Notes under the pieces: model-generated
Told to the model about the DNA's origin: nothing
The model's input: the letters and a program-made list of their open reading frames with translations, nothing else
The model's database searches: none
In this document: piece after piece, positions 6,383 to 12,771 of the stretch
Position numbering within the stretch: the stretch's first letter is position 1
Layout of the letters: each line of letters opens with the position of its first letter
Source: an uncultured Lachnospiraceae bacterium
GTDB lineage: Bacteria > Bacillota > Clostridia > Lachnospirales > Lachnospiraceae
DNA: 13,127 nucleotides
Assembly: GCA_900555195.1 (NCBI GenBank)
Contig: USKC01000056.1
Span: 1-13,127, forward strand
Direction: 5' to 3'
Made by a program: the position numbers and the translations under genes

Positions 6383-7141
6383 TCACAGCGCTTCCATCCT
6401 GCCCGCCACCTCATCGATGATGCTCATCGCGTTCAGGCTGCGGGGATATCCGATATAGGGCATGCATTGTTCCACCACGCTGTACAGCTTTTCCTTATCA
6501 TTTCCCACGCCCAGATTGCCTGCCGTATGGCCGCGAAGCTGATTCTCGCAGCCTCCCTGTGCCAGGATGAAGCAGAAAGTAATCATCTCCCTCTCCTGAT
6601 CGTTCAGACCGTTTCGGGTATAATAATCTCCAAAGCAGTTGGCCGCAAGCCAACGGTTGATATTCCGCCTCAGAACCGGCCCATCCGTCTGCCGCTTCTC
6701 CATATCCGCGCCGAACAATGCCACCTGCTTCGCCAATCCCTTCTCAAAGCGGGTATCCTCATTCGTCGTGCCCTGGGGTTCCAACGGCAGCGCGATTCCA
6801 TGCTGCTCCATGATCTGATTGGTCATTTCCAGGAAATCATACACCCTGCCTATTCCCAGATAGGCCGCCGCCTGATACAGAACCTCCTTGATCGCCACAG
6901 GGGAAATTTCCCGGTTCAGGGCCGCATGAAGCATATGGCCGAACTCGCCCTTTCCCTGGCAGCCCAACAGCACAGAAAGGATGCACAGCATTCTTTCCTT
7001 CTCCGTCAGCCTGCTTTTTTCCGGAACCTCTCCCTGTGAAAAGTTCAGCATGATTTCCGTAAATTCCGGATCCGTACGGAAGAGATCGCATTCATCCTGT
7101 CCAAACATCTCTTTGATACCTGTTTTCCAATCCTCTTTCAT
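6383..7141 (-). CDS. Carboxymuconolactone decarboxylase (CMD)-like protein, two domains
   Basis: A 252-residue cytosolic protein with two CMD/AhpD-like helical repeats. The first (about 45-115) shows 'LTEKERMLCILSVLLGCQGKGEFGHMLHAALN' then 'ISPVAIKEVLYQAAAYLGIGRV'. The second (about 155-245) shows 'NDQEREMITFCFILAQGGCENQLRGHTAGNLGVG' followed by 'VVEQCMPYIGYPRSLNAM'. These are the hallmark helices of the family. No C-x2-C peroxidase motif is evident, so an AhpD-type thiol peroxidase activity is not supported. Such proteins in Clostridia occur with aldo/keto reductases, flavodoxins and MerR or LysR regulators, and their reactions are mostly unproven. The start is supported by AGGAGG 6 bases upstream. 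A MerR-type promoter sits about 60 bases before the start codon and EFR1 follows downstream. Confidence 0.9.
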   Translation of the reverse strand: MKEDWKTGIKEMFGQDECDLFRTDPEFTEIMLNFSQGEVPEKSRLTEKERMLCILSVLLGCQGKGEFGHMLHAALNREISPVAIKEVLYQAAAYLGIGRVYDFLEMTNQIMEQHGIALPLEPQGTTNEDTRFEKGLAKQVALFGADMEKRQTDGPVLRRNINRWLAANCFGDYYTRNGLNDQEREMITFCFILAQGGCENQLRGHTAGNLGVGNDKEKLYSVVEQCMPYIGYPRSLNAMSIIDEVAGRMEAL

Positions 7142-7207
7142 TTTCTGCCTCCTGTTCCTTTACCCATGGCGAATCCGCACATCCTTTCAAATGCTGCCTA
7201 CAAGGCT

Positions 7208-7238
7208 ATTGTAACAACCGGTTGTTACAATCGGTCAA
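7208..7238 (-). promoter_or_regulatory. MerR-type promoter and operator of the CMD-like gene
   Basis: On the minus strand TTGACC (7238-7233) and TACAAT (7213-7208) are separated by exactly 19 bases, the overlong spacer characteristic of MerR-activated promoters. Overlapping it is a 17-base dyad, CCGATTGT-A-ACAACCGG, with arms that match at 7 of 8 positions. A perfect 24-base palindrome (half ATTGTAACAACC, 7208-7231) also covers the spacer and the -10. Predicted transcription start is near 7201, giving a leader of about 60 bases. The promoter matches the one at 12772-12802 at 24 of 31 positions. Confidence 0.8.
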
Positions 7239-7265
7239 GTATTTTCTGTTTCAGAGGGTGCATAT

Positions 7266-7333
7266 AAAAAATCTGAGCGGCACAACGCAGCCCGCCGATT
7301 CAGGCTGGCAGCATTGTGCCGCTCAGATTTTTT
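7266..7333. terminator. Strong bidirectional terminator after the EamA gene
   Basis: The outer arms at 7266-7285 and 7314-7333 are exact 20-base complements, with the C+G-rich part flanked by six A on one side and six T on the other, so both strands carry stem plus T-run. The 28-base interior can form a second small hairpin (CAGCC/GGCTG). On the minus strand it ends the EamA transcript 26 bases after its stop and insulates the CMD promoter that follows. Confidence 0.9.
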
Positions 7334-7358
7334 ATCTGTACCCTGCTTAAGAACCCCT

Positions 7359-8225
7359 TTACAGCAGCGCCATCGCGATGGTGCCCGCCGTCAGAAGCGC
7401 CAGACCGGCCGCCTGCTTCCTTCCCAGCTTTTCCCCGAATACAAAATAGGAAAATGCGACCGTCACCAGCACGCTCAGCTTATCCACAGGGGCCACGATA
7501 CTGGCCGGCCCTTCCTGCAGCGCCCGGTAATAGCATAGCCAGGAAGCGCCCGTTGCCACGCCTGAAGCGCAGATGAAGATCAATTCCCGCTTGGGAATTT
7601 CCCGCAGTTCTTTCTTCTTTCCCTGGACGCCCACCATCATCCATGCCATGACAAGTACCACACAGGTGCGTATCGCTGTGCCCAGGTTGGATTCCACCCC
7701 CGTGATGCCGATTTTCCCCAGAATCGCGGTCAGGCTGGCGAAAAAGGCGGAAAGAACCGCATAGAGGAACCAGCTTCCATTTCCACCGATCACTCGCTCC
7801 TTTACATCCTTTTTTTCAATCATCAGAAAAATGCCCGCAGCGATTGCCGCAACCGCCAGGGCCTTGGGCCAGGAGATCCCTTCGTGCAGGAAAATCAGCG
7901 CCATAAGGATGGTCAGAACTGTGCTGGATTTGTCGATGGGCACCACTTTATTAATGTCTCCCAGCTGCAGCGCCTTAAAATAGCAAAGCCAGCTCGCTCC
8001 TGTCGCCGCTCCGGAAAGAAGCAAAAACAACAAGGTTTGGGGCCTGATCGATGAAATCTGATTCCAGGAACCCGCCGCCAGCACTATGATCCATGAAAAA
8101 ATCAGAACCACCACCGTGCGGATGGCCGTCGCAACGGTGGAATCTGTTTTCCTGATCCCACATTTTGCCAGGATGGAAGTCACTCCTGCGAAAAATGCAG
8201 AGCCTACTGCATAGATAAGCCACAT
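7359..8225 (-). CDS. EamA/DMT-superfamily transporter
   Basis: A 288-residue membrane protein with about ten transmembrane helices in two homologous EamA halves. The internal duplication is visible: 'YAVGSAFFAGVTSILAKCGI' / 'YAVLSAFFASLTAILGKIGI', 'ATAIRTVVVLIFSW' / 'GTAIRTCVVLVMAW', 'SGAATGASWLCYFKALQLG' / 'SGVATGASWLCYYRALQEG', and 'VVPIDKSSTVLTILMALIFLHE' against the second-half 'IVAPVDKLSVLVTVAFSYFVFGE'. It probably exports or imports a small metabolite; the substrate is unreadable. GGAGGGAAG precedes the ATG. The gene follows the broken response regulator by 31 bases, so it probably belonged to that operon, and its current promoter is uncertain. It is terminated by the hairpin at 7266-7333. 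It looks intact. Confidence 0.93.
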   Translation of the reverse strand: MWLIYAVGSAFFAGVTSILAKCGIRKTDSTVATAIRTVVVLIFSWIIVLAAGSWNQISSIRPQTLLFLLLSGAATGASWLCYFKALQLGDINKVVPIDKSSTVLTILMALIFLHEGISWPKALAVAAIAAGIFLMIEKKDVKERVIGGNGSWFLYAVLSAFFASLTAILGKIGITGVESNLGTAIRTCVVLVMAWMMVGVQGKKKELREIPKRELIFICASGVATGASWLCYYRALQEGPASIVAPVDKLSVLVTVAFSYFVFGEKLGRKQAAGLALLTAGTIAMALL

Positions 8226-8256
8226 TTTCTCTTCCCTCCATTTCCCGTCTGTCCCG

Positions 8257-8786
8257 TCAGCGTTCCAAAGACAGGCGATAGCCCGCTCCCCAGACCGTTT
8301 CTATGATCTTGGGATTACGGGCATCCTCTTCAATCTTTTCTCTTAATCTGTTGATATGGACAGATACGGTGGCCGCATCAGATATGTAGTCGCATCCCCA
8401 TATCTTCTCAAACAGCGCCTCTTTGGAAAATACAATATTGGGATTCTCCGCCAGGAACCGGAGCAGTTCAAATTCCCGGTTCGGCAGCCTGATCTCCACA
8501 TCCTTCTTCCAGACTCTCCAGGTTTTGGGTTCGATGACAAGGTCACCGATCACGATCCGTTCAGGCGCATTGCCCAGGGTCCCTCCCCGGTCCGAAGTAA
8601 GTCGCGCATAGCGCTTTAAGTGAGACCGAACCCTGGCCACCAGCTGGGAAGGGTCAAAGGGCTTGGTAATATAGTCACCCGCGCCCCATCCTTTATTATC
8701 TTTGTTTCATACCCGTTACTCTCCAGATAGTCCTGTTCCAGCTGCGCAATCTTTTCATCATCTTCAGCAATCAATATCTTCGTCAT
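8257..8786 (-). pseudogene. OmpR-type response regulator with internal deletion and frameshift
   Basis: The first 34 codons from the ATG at 8786 (AAGGAG 7 bases upstream) read as a normal receiver N terminus, 'TKILIAEDDEKIAQLEQDYL' through 'GYETKIIKDG'. The same frame then gives 22 unrelated residues and stops at 8618-8616. From about 8689 leftward another frame supplies the end of a receiver, 'GAGDYITKPFDPSQLVARVR', and a complete OmpR/PhoB winged helix ('LPNREFELLRFLAENP', 'DAATVSVHINRLREKI', 'ETVWGAGYRL'). By comparison with the family about 60 residues are missing, including the phosphoacceptor aspartate and the switch Thr/Ser. The 3' frame alone could give a DNA-binding domain only if it has its own start; none with a good ribosome site is obvious. 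It overlaps the kinase fragment by 23 bases. Confidence 0.85.
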
Positions 8787-9102
8787 CTGCATTCTCCTTA
8801 GGAAATTCTAACCGAATCACAAGGCCACCGTCATTGTACGCCGTCGCGGTTCCTCCATGGCGCTCCATGATATAGCGCACCACATACAGCCCGATCCCGC
8901 TTCCCTTCTCATTTCTTGCTTCATCGCACCTGTAAAACCGGTCAAAAATCCGTTCCCGTTTTTCTTCCGGTACCCCTTTTCCGTTATCCTTCCATTCCAG
9001 GAACACGCTATTGTGCCTCTCTTCGAGCCGAATCTGTACTTGTACAGGCTTCACCTGCGCATATTTCTCGCTGTTTTCCAGAAGATTATCCAATATTCTC
9101 CT
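8764..9102 (-). pseudogene. Sensor histidine kinase, C-terminal fragment
   Basis: About 113 codons encode the HATPase_c domain end: N box 'RRILDNLLENSEKYAQ', G1 box 'WKDNGKGVP', F box 'IFDRFYRCD', G2 box 'GSGIGLYVVRYIMERHGG'. The sensor, membrane and dimerisation (phospho-His) domains are absent. Homology stops at about 9102, exactly where the insertion element begins, and the upstream frame ends in a stop inside the element. On the far side of the element there is no remaining kinase sequence; another gene's stop codon lies 14 bases beyond the inverted repeat. So this is not a simple insertion: the 5' part was deleted or moved. It cannot make a working kinase. Confidence 0.87.
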
Positions 9103-9105
9103 GTT

Positions 9106-9115
9106 ATGAAGTGAC
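9106..9115 (+). repeat. IS terminal inverted repeat, left
   Basis: ATGAAGTGAC, exact complement of the repeat at 10746-10755. It lies a few bases from the point where kinase homology ends, which places the element end at about 9103-9105. Confidence 0.8.
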
Positions 9116-9489
9116 TTTTGTCAAGAGATAAATGCCGTATCCAGCAAACTTTTTCTTGACTGTCACATTTGTGTGATCTGTCAGCATCTGAAAGGAGCTC
9201 TGATTTAACAGTTCCCGGCATGTGGCCACTCTGTTATTCGTGGATTGGTTACCGACAGGCTAATGGTTCCGCCGAGAGCTCTGCGATCTAAAAACGTGGA
9301 TCACCGAAGGGCCAACATAGGAGGAACGCAGATAGCTCGAACCTTACAGGGATCACAGCCCCTTACAGATACTGACAGATATTCAATTGTTTTTGTCCTG
9401 GCAGCTGGCTGCAGTTTACTGCTGATTGCTGCCTGATTACGATTTACATCCAGGACGGATGGCTGTCAGGGGCCGCGCAGCGGTGCATT
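9116..9489 (-). other. IS noncoding region downstream of transposase, candidate guide-RNA region
   Basis: 374 bases without a credible gene between the transposase stop and the left repeat. In IS1111-group elements the structured guide RNA (bridge RNA or seekRNA) is encoded on this side of the transposase, so this is where one would be expected. Visible structure: arms GGCTGTCAG (9461-9469) and CTGACAGCC (9500-9508), which bracket the transposase stop codon; a small hairpin TCACA/TGTGA (9163-9176); and CCTTACAG repeated at 9342 and 9361. I cannot define RNA ends or the target and donor loops by eye. Confidence 0.45.
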
Positions 9490-10653
9490 TTACCCTTGAC
9501 TGACAGCCGGACCTGATGTATCCCCCTTGGGGCGGATGCTGATGTTTCCTGTCATCATGCCCCAGATGAAGCATGCAAGTTCTCTTGCCACAGCTGCCAC
9601 TGCCACATTCTTCTTGCCATGGCGGATCATTTTATAATACCTGCTTCGAAGCCGGGTATTCGCTTTATCGGCGTATGCAATCACCTCAGCAGGCTGTCCG
9701 CTTTGCCTTGCCCGGAGTTCTTTGGACTTATGTCCGATGGCTCCTTTACAGATGCCTTTTGCGGCTTCAATTAACAGACAACGCAGATGTGTATTTCCTG
9801 CTTTGGATATCCCAAGCCGGTTCACGTTGTCTGAACTGGAATGCTCTCCAGGTGCCAGTCCCAGGAATGCCGCATAGGTATTCCCCTTAGCGAACCGCTT
9901 AAAATCTCCGGTTTCCACAATCAGGGACAGCGCCGTATGCGTACGGATCCCCAGAAAGCAGCCCAGCTTTTTTGCATTCTCCTGATAACGGGCTTCGGAA
10001 GCGATTTCTTCAATCCTCTTATCGTAACGCTCGATTTTTGCCTCCTGTTCCTCACAGGAGGCCAGGTACTCGTCCAGCGTTTCCCGATACATCGGATCCA
10101 ATTCCAGTTTCTTCAGCCAGGTGACATGCTTAATGGTCCATTTTGTCCCGCTGTACTGTTGTCCGTGCCGAAGGACAAACGCATTGATCTGCTGCTTCAG
10201 CTTCTTAAGTGCCAGCTTGTGATCATCTCTCATACGGAGATACTCTTTGACAGCATCGTCTTCGCCGGTAGGGATATAAACCGGATGGTAACCGCCGTAA
10301 CACAGGCACTGTGCAATCAGACGGGCATCACGTTTATCCGTTTTGATCCGCTTCCCCTGCTGGGTAAGCATGGTTGTTGGCGCGAGTATGACACATTTGA
10401 CCCCGGCGCCTGTAAGCTGGTGGTAAAGGGTATAGCCGAGGCAGCCAGCCTCATAACCGCATTCAATAGAATAATCATCGCAGAAACCGAGTTTCATCTT
10501 CAGGGATTCAATGAAGCAGATGACTTCTTTGTAGTCCGGGGCGACCTGTACTTCCCCGAAGATCCGGTCTTCTGCCCCGATCGTGGGCTCCATTGCACAT
10601 AAAGTGTAATTTTTACTATGGACATCCATGCCGATTTTGATTATTCTATTCAT
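9490..10653 (-). CDS. IS110-family transposase (DEDD recombinase)
   Basis: A 387-residue DNA recombinase. The N-terminal RuvC-like DEDD domain starts with 'IGMDVHSKNYTL' (Asp10), continues with a glutamate in 'YSIECGYEAG' (Glu64 or Glu68), and ends with 'KTDKRDARLIAQ' (Asp106 and Asp109). A coiled middle segment (about 145-225) connects to the C-terminal Tnp domain with 'LGIRTHTALSLIVETGDFKRF', 'AFLGLAPGEHSSSD' and 'GISKAGNTHLRCLLIEAA', which contains the conserved serine (probably Ser283). Length and motifs indicate an intact enzyme. The ATG at 10653 is preferred because AAAGGAGG lies 8 bases upstream and homology starts there. In this family the enzyme cuts and joins DNA guided by an element-encoded RNA. 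Confidence 0.95.
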   Translation of the reverse strand: MNRIIKIGMDVHSKNYTLCAMEPTIGAEDRIFGEVQVAPDYKEVICFIESLKMKLGFCDDYSIECGYEAGCLGYTLYHQLTGAGVKCVILAPTTMLTQQGKRIKTDKRDARLIAQCLCYGGYHPVYIPTGEDDAVKEYLRMRDDHKLALKKLKQQINAFVLRHGQQYSGTKWTIKHVTWLKKLELDPMYRETLDEYLASCEEQEAKIERYDKRIEEIASEARYQENAKKLGCFLGIRTHTALSLIVETGDFKRFAKGNTYAAFLGLAPGEHSSSDNVNRLGISKAGNTHLRCLLIEAAKGICKGAIGHKSKELRARQSGQPAEVIAYADKANTRLRSRYYKMIRHGKKNVAVAAVARELACFIWGMMTGNISIRPKGDTSGPAVSQG

Positions 10654-10709
10654 AGGTGGCCTCCTTTTGTATGCGGTAATCCCTGTTACCATTGTTGTTG
10701 TCAAACTCC

Positions 10710-10738
10710 AGTATACAGGTAAATCCACGTTGCTACAA
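10710..10738 (-). promoter_or_regulatory. Candidate transposase promoter
   Basis: On the minus strand TTGTAG (10738-10733) and TATACT (10715-10710) are separated by 17 bases and lie inside the element, about 57 bases ahead of the transposase start codon. The match is moderate. Confidence 0.5.
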
Positions 10739-10745
10739 ATGTGGG

Positions 10746-10755
10746 GTCACTTCAT
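10746..10755 (-). repeat. IS terminal inverted repeat, right
   Basis: GTCACTTCAT, exact complement of 9106-9115. The stop codon of the neighbouring flavodoxin gene lies only 14 bases to the right. Confidence 0.8.
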
Positions 10756-10768
10756 ATTATCTAATCCT

Positions 10769-11401
10769 TTAGACATTGCCCAGATTCAGGTTCAATTCTT
10801 CCAGCCAGCCTGCAATCTGCACGGGACTGGAAATTCTTCTCGCTCCATATACGGCGATTCCTTCACAGGAATCCAGAAATGTCGGCATGGTTTCCTCAAT
10901 ATCGCTGCCGCCACTTGTACAAAAGGGAATGGCCAGCTTGCCTGTCAGGTCATAGCTTTCCAAAAAACTGTTGACCGGCGCCGGCGTAGCATGCCACCAC
11001 ACCGGATAGCCGATGAATACGATGTCATATTCCTCCATGTTTTCCACCGTCTTGGAAAGAGCCGGTCTCGCCTTGCTGCGGATCTGCGAGTTGGACTGCA
11101 TGTATACGTTGGAATACGCCTCCTGCAAAGAAATTTCAAACAGATCCGCCCCGGTCTGTTCACGCAGTGCTTCTGCCGCCCTTTGCGTATTTCCCGAATA
11201 GGAAAAATATGCCACCAGGACTTTTTTCTCCTCCTGCGCCGCGATCTGCGCCCGAAGGGCTTCCACTTCATCCGCCCCCAGGGAGCCATCCGACAGGTTT
11301 AGGAACATGGCCGGATGGCGGTAGACATTATACCCCACAAAAGCGAGCGCGATTACCGCCGCCGCAATCACCACAGAAAGGAGCCCGCTTTTCTTTTTCA
11401 T
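10769..11401 (-). CDS. Membrane-anchored flavodoxin-family protein
   Basis: A 210-residue protein with an N-terminal signal anchor (Lys-rich start, hydrophobic residues about 6-26, no lipobox cysteine). A short charged helix (about 43-58) follows, then a Flavodoxin_4-type domain: 'KVLVAYFSYSGNTQRAAEAL' with an intact FMN phosphate loop (residues 67-72), 'GADLFEISL', 'YDIVFIGYPVWWHATPAPVNSFLES' and 'GKLAIPFCTSGGSDIE'. The domain is predicted outside the cytoplasmic membrane. The ATG at 11401 (AGGAG about 9 bases upstream) is preferred to an in-frame ATG at 11434 that overlaps the dehydrogenase gene. It lies 23 bases after the alcohol dehydrogenase stop, so the two are cotranscribed. Any downstream terminator was replaced by the IS. 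Confidence 0.9.
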   Translation of the reverse strand: MKKKSGLLSVVIAAAVIALAFVGYNVYRHPAMFLNLSDGSLGADEVEALRAQIAAQEEKKVLVAYFSYSGNTQRAAEALREQTGADLFEISLQEAYSNVYMQSNSQIRSKARPALSKTVENMEEYDIVFIGYPVWWHATPAPVNSFLESYDLTGKLAIPFCTSGGSDIEETMPTFLDSCEGIAVYGARRISSPVQIAGWLEELNLNLGNV

Positions 11402-11424
11402 ACGCTTCTCTCCTTCCGGGTGCT

Positions 11425-12570
11425 TTACAGGCATTCACAGAGAATGTCATAAATCTCATCTCCGTCCAGCTTACGGGGATTGCATGCGATGATATTGCTG
11501 GTATCCGCCACCTGGCGCAGCACCTTAGGCGTGATCTCCACCCTGGATTTCAATTCAGAAAGCCTGGTGGGCAGGCCGCATTCCCGGATAAAGGAAGCAA
11601 GGGCTTCCACACCTTCCTCTGCGCTGTCCAGACCGAATACTTCTTTGGCAAAGCGGGCGAATTTATCCTGCGCATCCTTTAAAATATGACGGTAATACAC
11701 CGGATGGATGACCGCCAGCCCCTGACCGTGATTGCAGTCTGTATAAGCGCCGAGCTGATGCTCGATCTGGTGCGCCTGGAAATCAGTCAGGCGTCCCACC
11801 TTCAGAATGCCGTTTTCCGCCATGGCCGAATCCCACATCAGATTGCCGCGGGCCTGCATATCGTTCACATCTGTCAGAAGGCGGCGCATGTTCACGACCG
11901 TATTGCGCATGATCGCCAACGCCACATCATCCGATACATTATCCTGGTCGGAATTGCCCAAATATGTCTCCATGGCATGGCTGAGCGTATCAAACGCGCC
12001 GGAAAGCACCTGCATGGGCGAAACAGAAGCGGTGTAGAGCGGATCCAGAATCGCGAAGTCTGTGCCGTTCCCGACGATCGGCCCCTTCCACATTTTCTCT
12101 TCATAGGTGATCACCGCGCCGGAATTCATCTCCGCTCCCGTTCCGGATGCGGTCACAACAGCGCCCATCGGAATGCCTGCAGCAGGGAACTTCCCGTTAA
12201 CATACTCCATCGTCCAGATATCTTCTTCCGTCATGGCCTGCGCCGATACCACCTTACAGCAGTCGATCACGCTGCCGCCTCCCACGGCCAGGATAAAGTC
12301 AACCTGACGGGCACGGGCCAGAGCAGCTCCCTCCTGCGCCTTCGCATAAGTGGGATTTGACATGATTCCCGAAAAATCCACCACTTCTTTCCCTTCCTCT
12401 TCGAGCAGGGACTTCAGCTCTTCATAAATTCCATTCTTCTTGACCGAGCCCCCGCCGTAAGCCAGCATAACGGTCTTTCCGACTTTCGGAAGTTCCTGTT
12501 TTAAGGCTTCCACCGCGATCTTTTCACCAAAATACACTTTCGTCGGATAAGAAAAAGTAAATTTGTCCAT
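11425..12570 (-). CDS. Iron-containing alcohol dehydrogenase, butanol dehydrogenase / YqhD type
   Basis: A 381-residue group III alcohol dehydrogenase that interconverts aldehydes and alcohols with NAD(P)H. The nucleotide-binding half shows 'AYGGGSVKKNGIY' (Gly39-Ser42) and 'ILAVGGGSVIDCCK' (Gly97-Ser100). The metal site is complete: Asp194 and His198 in 'GAFDTLSHAMETYLGN', His267 in 'FQAHQIEHQLGAY' and His281 in 'DCNHGQGLAVIHP'. As I recall, these positions coincide with those of E. coli YqhD, a broad aldehyde reductase, and clostridial BdhA/B-type proteins look alike. AGGAGG lies about 8 bases before the ATG. It is the first gene of a two-gene operon with the anchored flavodoxin and is transcribed from a MerR-type promoter about 200 bases upstream, which fits aldehyde detoxification. 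The real substrate is not known. Confidence 0.95.
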   Translation of the reverse strand: MDKFTFSYPTKVYFGEKIAVEALKQELPKVGKTVMLAYGGGSVKKNGIYEELKSLLEEEGKEVVDFSGIMSNPTYAKAQEGAALARARQVDFILAVGGGSVIDCCKVVSAQAMTEEDIWTMEYVNGKFPAAGIPMGAVVTASGTGAEMNSGAVITYEEKMWKGPIVGNGTDFAILDPLYTASVSPMQVLSGAFDTLSHAMETYLGNSDQDNVSDDVALAIMRNTVVNMRRLLTDVNDMQARGNLMWDSAMAENGILKVGRLTDFQAHQIEHQLGAYTDCNHGQGLAVIHPVYYRHILKDAQDKFARFAKEVFGLDSAEEGVEALASFIRECGLPTRLSELKSRVEITPKVLRQVADTSNIIACNPRKLDGDEIYDILCECL

Positions 12571-12589
12571 GATTTTGTTCCTCCTTGTT

Positions 12590-12630
12590 TTGTCTGATAT
12601 TTGTTACAATTCTTGTCTGATGTTTGTTAC
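12590..12630 (-). repeat. Two direct repeats in the alcohol dehydrogenase leader
   Basis: TTGTCTGATATTTGTTAC (12590-12607) and TTGTCTGATGTTTGTTAC (12613-12630) differ at one base and are 23 bases apart start to start. They lie immediately before the ribosome binding site of the dehydrogenase. They could be tandem protein or RNA binding sites. Confidence 0.65.
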
Positions 12631-12646
12631 GCTTCAGGCTTTGGCC
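12626..12646. repeat. Degenerate half copy of the palindromic repeat
   Basis: This segment begins GTTACGCTTCAGGC and matches, apart from two bases after GTTAC, the reverse-strand reading of the palindrome at 12665-12684. In the leader RNA it is therefore complementary to that palindrome (5 + 13 pairs around a 2-base internal mismatch). Confidence 0.6.
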
Positions 12647-12653
12647 AGATGCC

Positions 12654-12684
12654 GTTACAATTCAGCCAAAGCCTGAATTGTAAC
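12654..12684. repeat. 31-base palindromic repeat, copy 2
   Basis: Perfect 12-base arms GTTACAATTCAG (12654-12665) and CTGAATTGTAAC (12673-12684) with a 7-base loop. The outer 10 bases are identical to the arms of the element at 6344-6374 and total length is the same. It lies about 80 bases upstream of the dehydrogenase start, inside its presumed leader RNA. Confidence 0.75.
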
Positions 12685-12713
12685 GATAGTTTCATTTGAA
12701 TCGCAAGCTTTAC

Positions 12714-12742
12714 TTGCTTCAGCATTCATTTCATGCTATAAT
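12714..12742 (+). promoter_or_regulatory. Candidate rightward promoter for the MerR gene
   Basis: TTGCTT (12714-12719), a 17-base spacer and TATAAT (12737-12742) with a TG extension (TGC before the -10) form a good housekeeping promoter. It points toward the MerR gene, whose start codon is about 280 bases away. It faces the leftward MerR-type promoter at 12772-12802 head-on. A closer MerR promoter was not found. Confidence 0.45.
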
Positions 12743-12771
12743 GCGATTGTTTCTTCCGGTTCATGCAACCG

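Larger units (their letters stand above)
9106..10755 (-). mobile_element. IS110-family insertion sequence, IS1111-like
   Basis: The element is about 1.65 kb with one intact transposase gene reading leftward. Inverted 10-base repeats, ATGAAGTGAC (9106-9115) and GTCACTTCAT (10746-10755), bound it. Short (often subterminal) inverted repeats distinguish the IS1111 group from other IS110 elements, which lack them, so true ends probably lie a few bases outside. A long noncoding stretch (9116-9489) follows the transposase and a short one (10654-10745) precedes it. No target duplication is expected for this family. Left flank: truncated kinase; right flank: flavodoxin gene end. Confidence 0.85.

Noticed and set aside
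6383..7141. AhpD-type alkylhydroperoxidase activity for the CMD-like protein
   Set aside because: The catalytic C-x2-C pair of AhpD is not present in either domain.
9841..10602. Plus-strand open frame inside the insertion element
   Set aside because: Antisense of the transposase, which is clearly the real gene.
11686..12360. Plus-strand open frame across the alcohol dehydrogenase
   Set aside because: Antisense of a gene with a complete metal site and nucleotide-binding motifs.
12590..12684. CRISPR-like or repeat array in the dehydrogenase leader
   Set aside because: Only two direct repeats with a 5-base gap and a palindrome; no regular spacers and no cas genes.
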